Positions 36,496 to 47,972 are shown, numbered from the stretch's first letter. The stretch: 63,268 nt of DNA from Thermosporothrix hazakensis (GCF_003253565.1 NZ_QKUF01000010.1:1-63268), one strand, 5' to 3'. A program made the numbers and translations. Notes: generated by a model from the sequence alone, not told the origin.

Positions 36496-37243
36496 AGACA
36501 GATACTCCTTTCTCTCTTTTGTCCCCCAACACTCAGTGTGAATGAGTATACAACGATGCGTATCAAAAAACAAGTGTTCCCCAACAGGCAGATACCTCAT
36601 ATGGTTAAAACTCATTCCCTTTCTTTGTTTGCAAGAGCACTCATACTTGCTACCGATGTTGGCTGGCAATAGAGCGTTCAACGACCTTTGCGTCAACGCA
36701 CTCCTGTCTTCCCTGCCCGCGCTTGATTGAAGAGCAGCCCATCAGAAGGTGCTTGATAGACTTCTTTCCCATGAGGAAGAGAACACAGTCCTTTATCAAT
36801 GTAGCTCACCAACGTCATCATTTTTGTGCTCATCCTCAGAATGCTCTGGCCTGGCAGGCAACTTTTGAAAGACTCCGACAACATAATCTCGCTGACTTCT
36901 TTGGTGTCCTGTTCTCCAGGACAGCCAACCGAAGAAAAAAGATGACGCTTTTTTTCAGCGGATCACGACAAAGATGTCTGTCAGTGGTGGGGTAGCAATG
37001 CTCTTCTCCTACAAGCTTGATGCGATGGCACAACATCGATACGTTCCATGCTTATACGGCTGATGCGTGCGTACAAGCGTTCTCTGCTGCACTCACATCG
37101 TAGTACCAGTGGCACAAAGTGAAGCCAGGAGCCAGACCATCGCAAGCATTACACCCCAGATTTTTCCCTGCGAGGCAGGGTGAGATAGGAAGAAGAGGGA
37201 CATTTCCCCTGAAGTCCTGCCCCTATCTCACCTTGATCTCGCT
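36496..37243. other. Intergenic between regulator 1 and monooxygenase
   Basis: About 750 bases. It includes the possible N-terminal extension of regulator 1 (to 36696). The rest shows no supported gene; a minus-strand frame at 36693-36884 may be a fragment. Confidence 0.4.
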
Positions 37244-38884
37244 TCATTTCCCAAGTATGCGAGTCAAGACATCCAACAGCACCTGCTCTGGTTGCTCCCT
37301 GAGCTCGGAGGAACGCCAGGCGACGAAACCATCAGGGCGCACCAGGGTCGTTCCGGTTGTGCTCACACCATAGGTCGTATACCAGCGTCCTTCAACATCG
37401 CATAACCCCTCAGGGCCTATCTGCCATACATCCAGCGCAATACCCAGACGATTGGCTACCGTGCCTGCCGCAGTCATCCAGGGAGTTCCCTCCTCACCGG
37501 CCAATAACACAAAGTTACGTCCGAACAGATCTATCGTCGAGAGACGCTCTCTAGCACGCTGAAGCACAATATGGGGAGCACGCGTTCCTGGCTCACCGCT
37601 CAACGTGCTCGGATGCTGTGCCAGGGGAGCTTCAGCCGAGTCTAATTCGGCCACAATTGCCCCCCGCTGGTAGCGGTAGCCGAAAATCAGCGAGGCATCA
37701 TCTATCAGGGAACTGGAACCGCTGCCGGTACGATAGAAGAAACGCTGCATCGTCTGTTTCACCATCAACTTACCAACCGGGCATCGCTCCTCTTCGTAGG
37801 AAGCAAGCAGAGAAGGAGCCGCCTGACCCTTGAGGATCAGAGCCATCTTCCAGGCAAGATTGAAAGCATCCTGGATACCAGTGCTAGCCCCCAGCGCGCC
37901 GGTAGGCAGGATCGCATGAGCCGCATCGCCTGCCAGGAAGACACGGCCCCGCTGATACTGCTCGGCATAAAGAGCGGTCAGCTCCCACATCCCCACCTTG
38001 ACAGTATCCCATGGGTAAGCGGGCAAAATCTTGATCTCAAGATCAGGTACTCCAACGGCGATACGAATCTGCTCAATGCAGCATTCATCGGTCAGATCCT
38101 CACGCCGTTCACCGCGCTCGGGATGCAGTGATGAGCTAAACATCCAGCGCCGCTTATTGTCGATGGGCATCAGAAAGCCCTGCCCATCGGGCAAGAGTGG
38201 GTTGCTGATGTAGCAGAGCATGATCCGTCGCCCCCGGAGAACCTCACCCAGATCAGCCTCAAAGATGATATTCGTTGCATGGGAAATCGTACCGGGCCCC
38301 AGCCTTGAGAAACCGAGTGCATCACGTACTGTGCTATGGTTGCCATCTGCACCCACCAGGTAGTTTGCCCGTACCTGCTGTGTGTTGCCACTTGCTCGCT
38401 CGCGAATAAGCGCAAAGACACCCTGCTCATCCTGCTCAAGCGAGAGGAGTTCGGTGTTGAAGCGAATATCAGCACCCATGCTCTGTAGCCGAGTCAGCAA
38501 GATAACTTCCAGTTGGTCCTGATCTATACTACCCCAGGATGTAGGTGAAGCGGCCTTCAGATCGTCTGCTCCCCCTTCAACAAGCCGCTCAATCTCGCGG
38601 CCTGCCAGCGATTCAACGCGCAAGATCTCGTTATTGCCGCTGATAGGTGAGCTAGCTGCACGGATGGTTGATTCGAGATCAAGAGCTCGGAACAATTCCA
38701 TAGTGCGTGGATTGATGGCTCGTGCCCGTGGAAGACGGGCAGGCGCTGGATGACGCTCGACCACCAGGGATGGAATGCCACGCCATCGGAGAAACAGCGC
38801 AGTAGAGAGGCCAACCAGGCTACCTCCCACAATAAGCACTGGTGTGGTTTCATCAAAGGTTGCATGCGGTATTCCTGTATTCAT
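37244..38884 (-). CDS. FAD-dependent aromatic-type monooxygenase
   Basis: A 546-aa class A flavoprotein monooxygenase of the PheA/TfdB/RdmE type, which hydroxylates aromatic substrates with NADPH and oxygen. Features are the FAD Rossmann motif VLIVGGSLVGLS at residues 16-27, the arginine motif RARAINPRTMELF, the second FAD motif VFLAGDAAHAILPTGA and GIQDAFNLAWKMA, and a thioredoxin-like C-terminal part without redox cysteines. The start at 38884 follows GGAAGGTG. Relatives act in polyketide tailoring or inactivate rifampicin and tetracyclines. It is divergent from regulator 2 and near an exporter. Confidence 0.85.
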   Translation of the reverse strand: MNTGIPHATFDETTPVLIVGGSLVGLSTALFLRWRGIPSLVVERHPAPARLPRARAINPRTMELFRALDLESTIRAASSPISGNNEILRVESLAGREIERLVEGGADDLKAASPTSWGSIDQDQLEVILLTRLQSMGADIRFNTELLSLEQDEQGVFALIRERASGNTQQVRANYLVGADGNHSTVRDALGFSRLGPGTISHATNIIFEADLGEVLRGRRIMLCYISNPLLPDGQGFLMPIDNKRRWMFSSSLHPERGERREDLTDECCIEQIRIAVGVPDLEIKILPAYPWDTVKVGMWELTALYAEQYQRGRVFLAGDAAHAILPTGALGASTGIQDAFNLAWKMALILKGQAAPSLLASYEEERCPVGKLMVKQTMQRFFYRTGSGSSSLIDDASLIFGYRYQRGAIVAELDSAEAPLAQHPSTLSGEPGTRAPHIVLQRARERLSTIDLFGRNFVLLAGEEGTPWMTAAGTVANRLGIALDVWQIGPEGLCDVEGRWYTTYGVSTTGTTLVRPDGFVAWRSSELREQPEQVLLDVLTRILGK

Positions 38885-39192
38885 GTTGACACCTTCCATG
38901 TCTCTTTGTTAGAAGTAATCACGACAGTTTTTCTGGTCATCTGTCCTTCCATTGCAGGTAAAAGGCTTCCAGTGAGGAAAAGACATAACTGACACCTGAG
39001 AATATACAGGAGAAAAGGTGTAGGCTTGCTCACCCACAGGGGTGATTTTCGCCCCACTTTCATGGATTATCTTGCACAATTTGAGCCTGATCAGGCCCTG
39101 GGTATCACTTGCATATTCCCCGACGAGCAGCTACAATCACCTAAAAGGGAAATGTTGGGTATCATCAAAACAGCAAATGGAGAAGATTGTGT
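38885..39192. promoter_or_regulatory. Divergent promoter region
   Basis: The 308-base gap between the minus-strand monooxygenase and the plus-strand MalT-like regulator 2 should hold both promoters. I could not mark boxes with confidence. Confidence 0.35.
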
Positions 39193-42100
39193 ATGCCAAA
39201 GACGAGCACCTATATACTGCTCTGGTCCCCAGAAAACGATCACTATGAACTCTATACCCGGGACGATCAGGAGCATCCACTGCTGCAAGGCGACACCGAC
39301 GCCTGGTTTGCCTGGCTGGCTACACACCATGCGCTCTCCTTCCGGGGCAGAAGCGGTTCTTTCTTTCTTCAAAAAGAGCGACGCAGCCATAGTCAGAATA
39401 CCTATTGGTATGGCTATCGTCGTCAGGGCAGGCAGATGGTGAAAACATATCTTGGCAAAAGCAGCGCACTTTCTATGACTCGCCTGGAGGCCGCCGCTTG
39501 TACCCTGGGAAACGATACCCGCAGAGGCAACACAACACAGCTTGCAACTGCTGATCTCCCACAAGAACGCGGGCAAGCAAGCAAGATGACAGAGAAAGCG
39601 GAACTGATCCCCGATCGAGACCGCCGTGTCCCTGTAGAAGAGGGACGGGGCGAAAAAGACCTGCTGTTGATACCGAAATTATGTCCGCCGCGTTTACCCT
39701 CCTCGCTCGTTGCACGTGAGCGTCTGCTCAATCAACTCGACGCGAGCCTGAAGCATAAGTTGGTGCTAATCACCGCCCCGGCAGGTTCCGGGAAAACAAC
39801 GCTGATGAGTCACTGGGTGAGTGAGCGGCGTTCACGCAACGACTTTCCCCCCGTTGCCTGGCTTTCCCTGGACGAGGGTGACAACAATCCCATCCGCTTC
39901 TGGCGCTATCTCTTGACAGCCTGTCAGGCATTCCATGCCGATATTGGGCGCGCCGCACTCTCCCTTCTGGAGCGAGAAGAAACGCTCCCCTTCTCGTCCC
40001 CATTGTTGAAGAGGGCCTTGATCCTCTTTCTGAACGACCTCACTCAGAAGCGAAAGCCTGGCATCCTGATTCTGGAGGATTACCAGGTTATTACAACTCA
40101 GACCATTCATGAGATGATGATGTTCTTGCTCACGCACCTGCCCTTCACCCTTCATATCATCATAGTATCCCGGGTCGAGCCGCCGTTCCCGCTCACGGTC
40201 TTGCGTGCACGAGACGAGCTTGTGGAGCTTCATGCCAGTGATCTCCGCTTTACCTCTCAGGAGACTCAGTTCTTTCTGCAACAGGTACTACCTGTTCCAT
40301 TAGAGAGTTCGACGATCACGCATCTCAACACGTATCTGGAAGGATGGATTACCGGGCTGCGTCTGCTGGCGCTGATTATGCAGAAAGAGCACTCCTCGCA
40401 GGAGCCCCTCGATCTCCCAGCCACCTTCAGAGGTAGCCATACCTATGTGCTCGATTACTTTGTCAGTCAGGTGCTCGATGCCCAGCCGAAAACACTCCAA
40501 ACATTTCTTTTGCAAACGAGTTTTCTCAAACGCCTGACCGCTTCTCTCTGCGATGCTGTCACAGAACGAAACGACAGCCAGGCCATCCTGGAAGCAATCG
40601 AGCATGCAGACCTTTTCCTCCAGCCAATTGGAGGTGACGGGCAGTGGTACCGCTATCACGCGCTTTTCGCTGAAGCAATGCAAGCTGAGGCCAGGAAACG
40701 TCTCACACACGATACCTATACCAGGTGCTTGATGCGTGCAGCGGCCTGGTATGAGCAACATGGCCTCTTGTCGGAAGCAATCGAAGTCTCTTTGCAGGCT
40801 CATGCCTATCCACAGGCAGTCGCGCTTCTTGAACGCTACATGGGGCAAGAGCAGCACGATACCGAGCGTCATAACATATACGCAATGCAGAGCTGGTTGC
40901 AGCAACTTCCTGAAACGCTGGTGTTGGCCCACCCGGCCTTGAGCTTCATCAACGCACAAGCCCTCACCTTCCTCTCTGCCTCTGACTACCTCACGCCAAC
41001 AACCCGGGTTCGCATCCAAACCTTTTTAGATGGAGCAGAACGGGGATGGAGGCAGGCCGGGCTGACCCCCAAGCTAAGTGAAGTTATCGCGTTTCGTGCG
41101 CTCCTCGCTGCACGACTGTACTGCTTCACTGAAGCTGCGAATCTCGCCAGGCAGGCGTTGGCCGGGCTTTCCGACGAACAGTCTGTATGGCGAGCTATCT
41201 GCCTGGGTGTAATAGGAGGGACGGCACAGCAGGCAGGACAGCTTGCCACTGCACGAGCATGCTACCAGGAGACCCTCACCCTTTGCGAGGCGATGAATAA
41301 CCGGCCCGGGCAACGGGTTGCGCTCCTCTCCCTGGGCGAAGTGTGCAACGAGGCAGGCGAATTACGGCAAGCCGCCATATTTTTCAGGCAGGTAATAGAG
41401 CAAGCAGACGAGGACATCTCAGATCTGAGCAAAGCACTCGCAGGTCTGGCAGAACTCTCATATGAGTGGAATGATCTGGAACGCGCTGAGCAGGAGGCGC
41501 GAAAAGCACTTGATCTGGGGATACAACTCGCAGATGAGCCGCTTCAGGTACGACCGACGCTTCTCCTGGCGCGGATCTTCCACGCTCGTGGCGAGCTCCA
41601 CCAGGCGCAGGATTTGCTGACGGCGCTACTTGCCCGCATGTATTCAGAGCGCCCTCCACATCTTTCTCGAATGATTCAGCTTGCGCAGGCACGTCTGTAC
41701 CAGGCTCTCACTCCCCTTACCGAACCTTTGCACTGGATTCCTCCACACACGGAACAGGAAGAGGAGATCCCCCGGCAGTATCCTCTCCAGGAGATGTTAC
41801 TGAAGGCCCGCTGGCTGCTCGCACAGGGAAACGCTATGGAGGCCCTGACGCTACTCGATCCCTGGGAAAAAGAAACCAGGGACTCCGGACAGCGCCGGCG
41901 CTGGCTGGAGATACAATTGCTGAGAAGCCTGGCATATCACCAACTCAAACAGGGGTCAAGCACAAGATCGCTCTTGCGTCATGTTATCACCCTGGCAGCT
42001 CCAGAGGGATATATACGGCTCTTTCTCGACGAGGGTGAAACGCTACTCGCCTTGTTGCAACCGCTCGTCTCTCGTATCCGCGGGAAGCATCTTCAGAGCT

Positions 42101-42372
42101 ATCTTCAACATCTGCTGAAGCTATTTGCCGTCCAGGCCCGGCGGCTGCGCTCTACCACCCCTGATCGTTCCCCACTGACCGAGCAACTGTCACTACAGGA
42201 AATTCAAGTTCTTCGTTTGCTATCTGAAGGATACTCCAGACAGGAGATAGCCAAAATGCTAGTGATTACAATTAATACCGTCAAAACGCACATCAAGAAC
42301 ATCTATCAGAAAATGCACGTCAAGAGCCGCTTCGAGGCCTGTGAACGAGCACGCCAGCTTGATCTTCTCTAG
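39193..42372 (+). CDS. MalT-like LuxR regulator 2
   Basis: A 1059-aa paralogue of regulator 1 with the same plan: N-terminal domain (MPKTSTYILLWSPENDHYEL), STAND ATPase (P-loop APAGSGKTTLMSHWV; Walker B LILEDYQV), TPR-like helical repeats and C-terminal LuxR helix-turn-helix (LSLQEIQVLRLLSEGYSRQE, then TINTVKTHIKNIYQKMHV). The start is set by homology and GGAGAAG upstream. It reads divergently from the monooxygenase gene, a common arrangement for a regulator and its target. Two such regulators flanking one enzyme gene suggests a local duplication followed by divergence. Confidence 0.9.
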   Translation: MPKTSTYILLWSPENDHYELYTRDDQEHPLLQGDTDAWFAWLATHHALSFRGRSGSFFLQKERRSHSQNTYWYGYRRQGRQMVKTYLGKSSALSMTRLEAAACTLGNDTRRGNTTQLATADLPQERGQASKMTEKAELIPDRDRRVPVEEGRGEKDLLLIPKLCPPRLPSSLVARERLLNQLDASLKHKLVLITAPAGSGKTTLMSHWVSERRSRNDFPPVAWLSLDEGDNNPIRFWRYLLTACQAFHADIGRAALSLLEREETLPFSSPLLKRALILFLNDLTQKRKPGILILEDYQVITTQTIHEMMMFLLTHLPFTLHIIIVSRVEPPFPLTVLRARDELVELHASDLRFTSQETQFFLQQVLPVPLESSTITHLNTYLEGWITGLRLLALIMQKEHSSQEPLDLPATFRGSHTYVLDYFVSQVLDAQPKTLQTFLLQTSFLKRLTASLCDAVTERNDSQAILEAIEHADLFLQPIGGDGQWYRYHALFAEAMQAEARKRLTHDTYTRCLMRAAAWYEQHGLLSEAIEVSLQAHAYPQAVALLERYMGQEQHDTERHNIYAMQSWLQQLPETLVLAHPALSFINAQALTFLSASDYLTPTTRVRIQTFLDGAERGWRQAGLTPKLSEVIAFRALLAARLYCFTEAANLARQALAGLSDEQSVWRAICLGVIGGTAQQAGQLATARACYQETLTLCEAMNNRPGQRVALLSLGEVCNEAGELRQAAIFFRQVIEQADEDISDLSKALAGLAELSYEWNDLERAEQEARKALDLGIQLADEPLQVRPTLLLARIFHARGELHQAQDLLTALLARMYSERPPHLSRMIQLAQARLYQALTPLTEPLHWIPPHTEQEEEIPRQYPLQEMLLKARWLLAQGNAMEALTLLDPWEKETRDSGQRRRWLEIQLLRSLAYHQLKQGSSTRSLLRHVITLAAPEGYIRLFLDEGETLLALLQPLVSRIRGKHLQSYLQHLLKLFAVQARRLRSTTPDRSPLTEQLSLQEIQVLRLLSEGYSRQEIAKMLVITINTVKTHIKNIYQKMHVKSRFEACERARQLDLL

Positions 42373-42678
42373 CCAGTCCAGGAGGAAATATAATCGCACC
42401 ATCAATGTTTGAGGGAAACCGAGCAGTGGCAAAGGTGGAAAACAATACCATACTTCCTCTGCTTCTACGAAATACCACTGGTTTCCTGTCCCCTTAGCGC
42501 TACCACAACTCCGATCCAGAAGAACGAGGTCCCGTCTGTGCGCTTGAATCCAGAGCCTTGCAATCTGCTACACTATGCAACGCCTGCAAAATTGGCAGGA
42601 TCGCTGGATACAATCAATCTCTGCTGACACTCCCCGGCTAAAGCTCTGTCTTTTATACACAACTCAGACCTGCTAAAA
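42373..42678. other. Intergenic
   Basis: About 300 bases after regulator 2 without a recognisable gene or clear terminator. Confidence 0.4.
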
Positions 42679-43110
42679 GTGGATGATGAAAGCGAAGAGC
42701 ACTTCAATCCGAAGCTATGGACAGAGCACGCCTTTGGAAGTTATCAGCTTCAGGACGTGCGGCGGACACGACGAGCAGTTCAGAAGGCAGAACAGACGGC
42801 TGCCAATGCCTCGGCTTCCTTGCCTACCCAGATACAGAGCTGGAAAGAGGCCATTGCCCTGTATTGTTTGCTTGATAGAGGATTGTCATGTTTAAGGCCC
42901 TGATGCAGTCCCACCTCCACCAGACCTGCGAACAGATCCAGCAGTATCCCGTGGTGCTGTTGTTAGTTCAGGAGACCACTGAGATGGATTTGAGCCATTG
43001 TGCTCACCTCAGTGACACAGGTCAGGAGGGCAACCAAGGAGGCGAGGCTCTCATCCACGAGGTCAGCAGTACTTCTGCCAGAAAAACTGCTGTTCTCACA
43101 ACACATCCGG
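42679..43110 (+). pseudogene. Tn5/IS4-type transposase N-terminal remnant
   Basis: In one frame (42679-42903) the segment WTEHAFGSYQLQDVRRTRRA and later SLPTQIQSWKEAIALY match the DNA-binding N-terminus of Tn5-like transposases. After a frameshift near 42895 a second frame continues with LMQSHLHQTCEQIQQYPVVL and the first catalytic acid region VQETTEMDLSHCAH. The sequence ends soon after; the remaining two thirds of the transposase are absent. Both parts are plus-strand. Confidence 0.7.
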
Positions 43111-43199
43111 CTTGGCAGGAAGCAGAGGGATGCCAACTTATACCATCCCTCTCATTTCCCGAAACAAACCGGCTGTTCTCCAATCCCCCTACACATGAT

Positions 43200-43560
43200 C
43201 TCTCATCTTCTTTCCACACGCTTCGCTTCCCGCAGTATCAATGCCGTCGGCCCCATCCAGCCAATAACCAGCTTTCGCCCGGCTCTCGTCATTCACCATC
43301 GCATCATCTGCCTCTTTACACCCGGTCTATCCGGAGGCAAATCCGTGATCATTCAACCACTGCTTATTCGGGCCAATATAAACTTGCTGAACAAAGGCCT
43401 GTTGAATGATACGCTTCATTTTAGCCACAAATTCATCTAAATCCTCCCAATCCTGTTGTGACTCTTGCATATCCAGCTTGAGCTCATGGCACATTTTTGC
43501 TCTGTATCATCCGTCGCGGTTTCTATATCATTCATTTCTTTCATTATGCCAGAGGGTAAC
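43200..43560 (-). pseudogene. Degraded unknown gene
   Basis: The minus strand has a readable protein in pieces: MKEMNDIETATDDTEQK, then after a frameshift CHELKLDMQESQQDWEDLDE and KMKRIIQQAFVQQVYIGPNK, then a TAG inside the frame, then EADDAMVNDESRAKAGYWLD. The amino-acid use looks real, but the frame is broken at least twice. No family is recognised. Confidence 0.4.
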
Positions 43561-44134
43561 AAAACTCAAGCTTCTCGCTATACCACTTTCTTCTGGATAG
43601 AACAGACAAAACAAAATAAAAAATGCTGAATATCATAGTATAAATGTCAGGGTGTTTTAGATATAGCAGAGTAAATATTCTGCGTGACAAAACCGGTAGG
43701 AGTGGTGCTTCATACAGTTTTCCCTGGGCCTCCAACGCCACTCATACAGCAACCAAACTCAGACTATGGCTCTCCTCTTGGACGAACAATGCGGGAATGG
43801 TGCACCGCTCCAGGAGGAGAAGCAGAGAGCCAAATACACTGTCACGCCCCTCCTACCAGGACTTCCTTTCTCTCATAGGTACTTACGCTCATCTTATAAA
43901 CGATCCCCCATGTTGTCAGGTGCTTTGCCAGACGCTCTCTCCTCCCAGGAAGTACCTGTTGAGACACACGCCATTTGGCCTCTGCCTTTTACCATTGACA
44001 TGTTATAATGGACACATCCCCATCTCTTGTCCCATCTTACAAAACCTCCTGCTCCTACTGGCATTCTTGTTCAACGCTTAGAGAGGAGAAAAGCACGGCT
44101 CTGTTCCTGTGATAATGAACAGGATCCTTTCTCT
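43561..44134. other. Intergenic
   Basis: About 570 bases without a supported gene on either strand. Confidence 0.4.
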
Positions 44135-45574
44135 CTACTCAGACGAGAGCATTGCAAGCATAGTTTCCATCCTCATGCCGCGTGATCCTTTAAGGAGTAC
44201 GAAATCACCTGGTCGAACCTCATGTTTAAGGAAATCGGCGGCGGCACGTTTGGCAGCTTCTAATTCCGCACTATTGTTTACGTCAGCGCTAAAGTAGTAG
44301 GCGTTCTTTTCTGGCATACCCGAAGAGATAGCGCCCTCAACACAGAAACGGGCCTGATCACCAATGGCGATTAGATAGTCTACAAGACCTGCCAGGGAGG
44401 AGCCGCAAGCGGAGTGCTCGGTGTGTGCATAGGTACCTAGCTGGAAGATATCGCCCAGAATGGCCCAACGCTTCCCCTTAGGAGCCTGGCTTGTTGTACA
44501 TAGCACTGGCAATGGCGATGATCGACTGACGATTAGCGTTATAGCTATCATCGATGAGGATACTGTTGTTGGGACCGGGCTTGATTTCGCAGCGTCCTGG
44601 TGCAGGTGAGAGATCTTCCAGGGCCGAGGCGATATCGTCCAATGACATCTCTGCCGCGCAGCCAGCTGCTGCCGCTGCGAGGGCGATGGTGACACCGTGT
44701 TCGCCAGGAAGACGAAGCTGAACGGGCCGCTGTTGATCATGATAGTGCAGCGTGAAGCTATGCCCGAAGAGGGTATCACCGCCTATGTTACTGGCACGTA
44801 CTGTAGCCCCTTCACCTGTGCCATAGTAGAGAATGTGTGCTTGCGTTTTCGCCGCCATAGCGCGAACAAGTTCATCATCATAGTTAAGAATGGCGAAACC
44901 GTCAGGGGTGAGAACCTGCACCAACTCGCTTTTGGCGATGGCGACGCGTTCCTGTGTGCCAAAGTATTCAAGATGAGCGGCGCCGACAGTGGTAATGATA
45001 GACCAGTGGGGGCTGGCGATGGAATTGCAGAGCCAGGTTAGCTCGCCGACCCGTTGAGCTCCCATCTCCAGCACAGCATAGCGGTGTTGTGGCTCCAGGC
45101 GGAGGAGCGTGATGGGATAGCCAAGCTCGTGGTTATATGATGCATAGGTTTTCAAGGTGGGAGCTTTATGGCTGAGCACGGCGGCTACCGCATCTTTTGT
45201 GCTTGTTTTACCATTGCTCCCGGTAATACCTATGCGGATGGTGTCTTCCTGACGTTGGATACGTGCGCGAGCTGTAGCGTGAAGGGCAGAAAGAACGTCG
45301 GGAACGATGATCTGTAGGAAATCAGGAGGCACGTCACTGGCTGGTACACTGCAAAGAGCGGCCAGCGCGCCTGCACGAGCAGCAGCAGAAATGAAGTGGT
45401 GCCCGTCACTGTTTGCTCCTTTGCGAGCAATAAAGAGGTCGCCGGGCATGATCAGGCGGCTGTCATGATGGGCCGAGCGAAAGACAAGCTCGGCATCGGG
45501 TGGCACGCTACTGAGCAGCCTGGGCCTGATAGCATCATCCGCATTACTTGTAGTAGATCATTAAGAGTAAACAT
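44135..45574 (-). pseudogene. murF: murF-like D-Ala-D-Ala adding ligase, two frameshifts
   Basis: The minus strand encodes a MurF-type ligase, which adds D-Ala-D-Ala to UDP-MurNAc-tripeptide in peptidoglycan synthesis. It reads MFTLNDLLQV from 45574, shifts frame, then NADDAIRPRLLSSVPPDAEL, the Mur P-loop GITGSNGKTSTKDAV, YNHELGYPITLL, EMGAQRVGELTWL and DDSYNANRQS. A second frameshift near 44490 leads to KGKRWAILGDIFQLGTYAHT and the C-terminus FVLLKGSRGMRMETML. The joined length of about 475 aa is normal. The neighbours are not cell-wall genes, so it is likely a redundant copy in decay, unless the two indels are sequence errors. Confidence 0.85.
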
Positions 45575-46047
45575 CCTATTGCATCCTTTGCTATTTAAAA
45601 ATGACAAGATTACACCCTGGCATGCAATACCTATTTCCTCCGCCATGCATTTAGCACCTCAAAGCATATCTTCTCTTCAAAAAAAATTGTTGAAAAGATC
45701 TTGAATATCATAACCACGAAAAAGAAGACGATGTCGTTGAATGTGATTGTCAGAAATCGCAGCATAGTTGACTCTACGTCATGACATGGTGTACAGCCTT
45801 TTTTGGATCATCATGACGGTGTTGCTTCTATTTTTCGACCCGTCAGTGCGATCCTGACGAAAAAACAGAACGTACCATATAACTGCAAAAAGTGGCTACA
45901 GTTCCTGTTCCACTCCCACAAACAAGGAGAGTTGTGTTGAATTCAGCACCTCTTCCTCCTCAGATGGAGATTGAGTATCGGTGTTTGTGAGCCTGTTGGA
46001 CAATATTCCCATCGCACCAGTCAAGCTGGTTATGGTCGCAGAAGGTT
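45575..46047. other. Intergenic
   Basis: About 470 bases. The end may belong to a missing N-terminal part of the MFS fragment that follows, but I see no MFS-like helices before 46048. Confidence 0.4.
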
Positions 46048-46602
46048 ATGCGCTCGATTTTCCTGATTTCCAGCTATCTTAACCTTACCATAACAGCCAG
46101 CGCGCTTCTCGTCCTGACCATTGTGCAACAGCAGCATATCCCGCCCATGCTCTACGGCTTGATCGTCGCAAGTGGCGGCGTCGGGAACCTGCTTGGCACG
46201 GTGCTCAGCCCACCATTGCAACGGCACATACGCTTTGGCACAGCATTGGGTTGTGCCCTGATGGTGTTCGTGTTGCTCTGGCCCCTCTATGGCTTCATCA
46301 CGACGCCACTGCTGCTGGGAGCCATCTTCGCGGGTATCGCTCTCTCCGACTCGATCCGTGCTATCTTCATGGACAGTTATCGCTTCGCTGTCGTACCAGA
46401 TGCCCTGCAAGGCCGCATCAGTAGCATCTATCGCGTGATCTTATTCAGCGTACTCACTGTAGGCTCCTCCGCACTTGGGCTGAGCCTGGAGCATCTGGGC
46501 ATTTTGCCTACCGTGGGCATTGTGTGGAGTGGCCTGCTTCTGATAACCGGATTTCTGTTTCTCTCTCGGCATATGCGGCAAGCGACATTCCCACAAGGGT
46601 AA
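46048..46602 (+). pseudogene. MFS transporter, C-terminal half only
   Basis: A 184-aa frame with about five membrane helices that resembles the second half of an MFS_3/enterobactin-exporter-type permease (LIVASGGVGNLLGTVLSPPL; SIRAIFMDSYRFAVVPDALQ; GRISSIYRVILFSVLTVGSS). A complete protein would have about 400 residues and 12 helices. No ribosome site precedes the first ATG. I treat it as a 5'-truncated remnant. Confidence 0.7.
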
Positions 46603-47025
46603 GATCTATCTGCTTCCGTAGAAATAGGCAAGACTACAATGGACGCGTAATCCGGTCTGTTCATGCTCAAAGAGCTGGTACTAACCTGGTGAACTCATTA
46701 GCTTTCTATCAGTGATATGGTACGTCGTATCTTTTCGTCAAAAAACACTGACCGACCTTTATCGCATTCCCTTTCAGACGAACAGGCCTATCAGAGAGGG
46801 AAGCAGGCCGAAGGAGAGGGACCGTTGCTGGCCCTTCTCTCTCGACACCGTCCACAATCAGACAGTGCCACACATCCAACGCCCTGAGCGCAGACCGGCC
46901 CAGGAATAGAGTAAGTTAAAGAACTTGCAATCGGACACGTTCCAATAGATCAAAAAGTCGTTCTTTATAACGGTCATCATTGAATACATGTAGTCTGGTA
47001 ATAGAATCGTAGTTATGTCTACTCA
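46603..47025. other. Intergenic
   Basis: About 420 bases between the MFS remnant and the SDR remnant; no gene was seen. Confidence 0.4.
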
Positions 47026-47827
47026 TCATTGAGGACAACCTATTTCCTCCACAATAGCGCGTCCCTGTGGTTTCGCCGCGCTCCATTCCACTGCAATTAA
47101 ACGACGACCAGTTAGCTTACGCGCATCATCTGAGGCGAGAAACACAGCCGGAGCCTGCATAATCTCAGGCTGAAGCAGCCGAGCCTGATTGGATAGTACA
47201 ACATCCATCGGCGTCTCAACAGGAAGCATACCGGTCCTGGTGATACCGCCCGGCAACAGAACATTGACACGAATACGCGCCTCGATCAACTCTTGTGCCC
47301 AGATGGCTAAAGCAGACTCAAGCGCTGCCTTCGACGGTCCATAAGGCGAAAAGCCGCGCCGTTTCATCCCTTCATAGTTCATACTGATGTTAATAATACT
47401 CCCCTCACGTTGCTGCTCCAGCACAGCAGGGTCACAACTACGCGCGTCATATAGAAGGGTCCATTGACATTCGTGTCTATAATCATTTGCCAGGCAGAAG
47501 GTTCTGTCTCCCAAAAGCGTGTGGACACCATCAGAAAAGAGGGGGTTGACATACTTCATACCTCGCCCCGCGTTATTGACCAGGATATCAACATGTCCAA
47601 ACCGCTGAATAGTCTGATCCACCACCTGCTCACATTCCTCAGGCTTCGTTACATCGGCCAGCACTCGTTCAGCTTGATACTTCTGCGTCAGTTGCTCAAG
47701 CTCAGCCTGCTCTCGCGCGGCCATGATCGTCACTGATGCTCCCTTGCAGATACGCTGCTGCAATGGCACGTCCTATTCCTCTCCCGGCTCCTGTCACGAT
47801 TGCGACTTTTCCATCAAGTTTCCCCAT
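47026..47827 (-). pseudogene. Short-chain dehydrogenase, frameshifted
   Basis: An SDR family oxidoreductase on the minus strand. From ATG 47827 (GGAG upstream) it reads MGKLDGKVAIVTGAGRGIGR, with the NAD(P)-binding TGxxxGIG, then shifts to GASVTIMAAREQAELE and ILVNNAGRG. The stretch 47440-47530 is out of frame. It resumes with SIINISMNYEGMKRRGFSPY and the catalytic YxxxK in YGPSKAALESA. At least two or three indels are needed to restore one chain of about 265 aa. It is divergent from an AraC-type regulator that is also broken. Confidence 0.8.
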
Positions 47828-47972
47828 TTCAAATTCTCCTTTTGTAGCTCACGTATTACAAAATCAGCACAGTTTAACCTTTCACTCTTTCAGAGCAATA
47901 AGATATGTGCTTACTCTCAGGTACGTATAGACGCTTCAGAGCATGAGGTGATAGAATGATTGTCGCAAAAGA

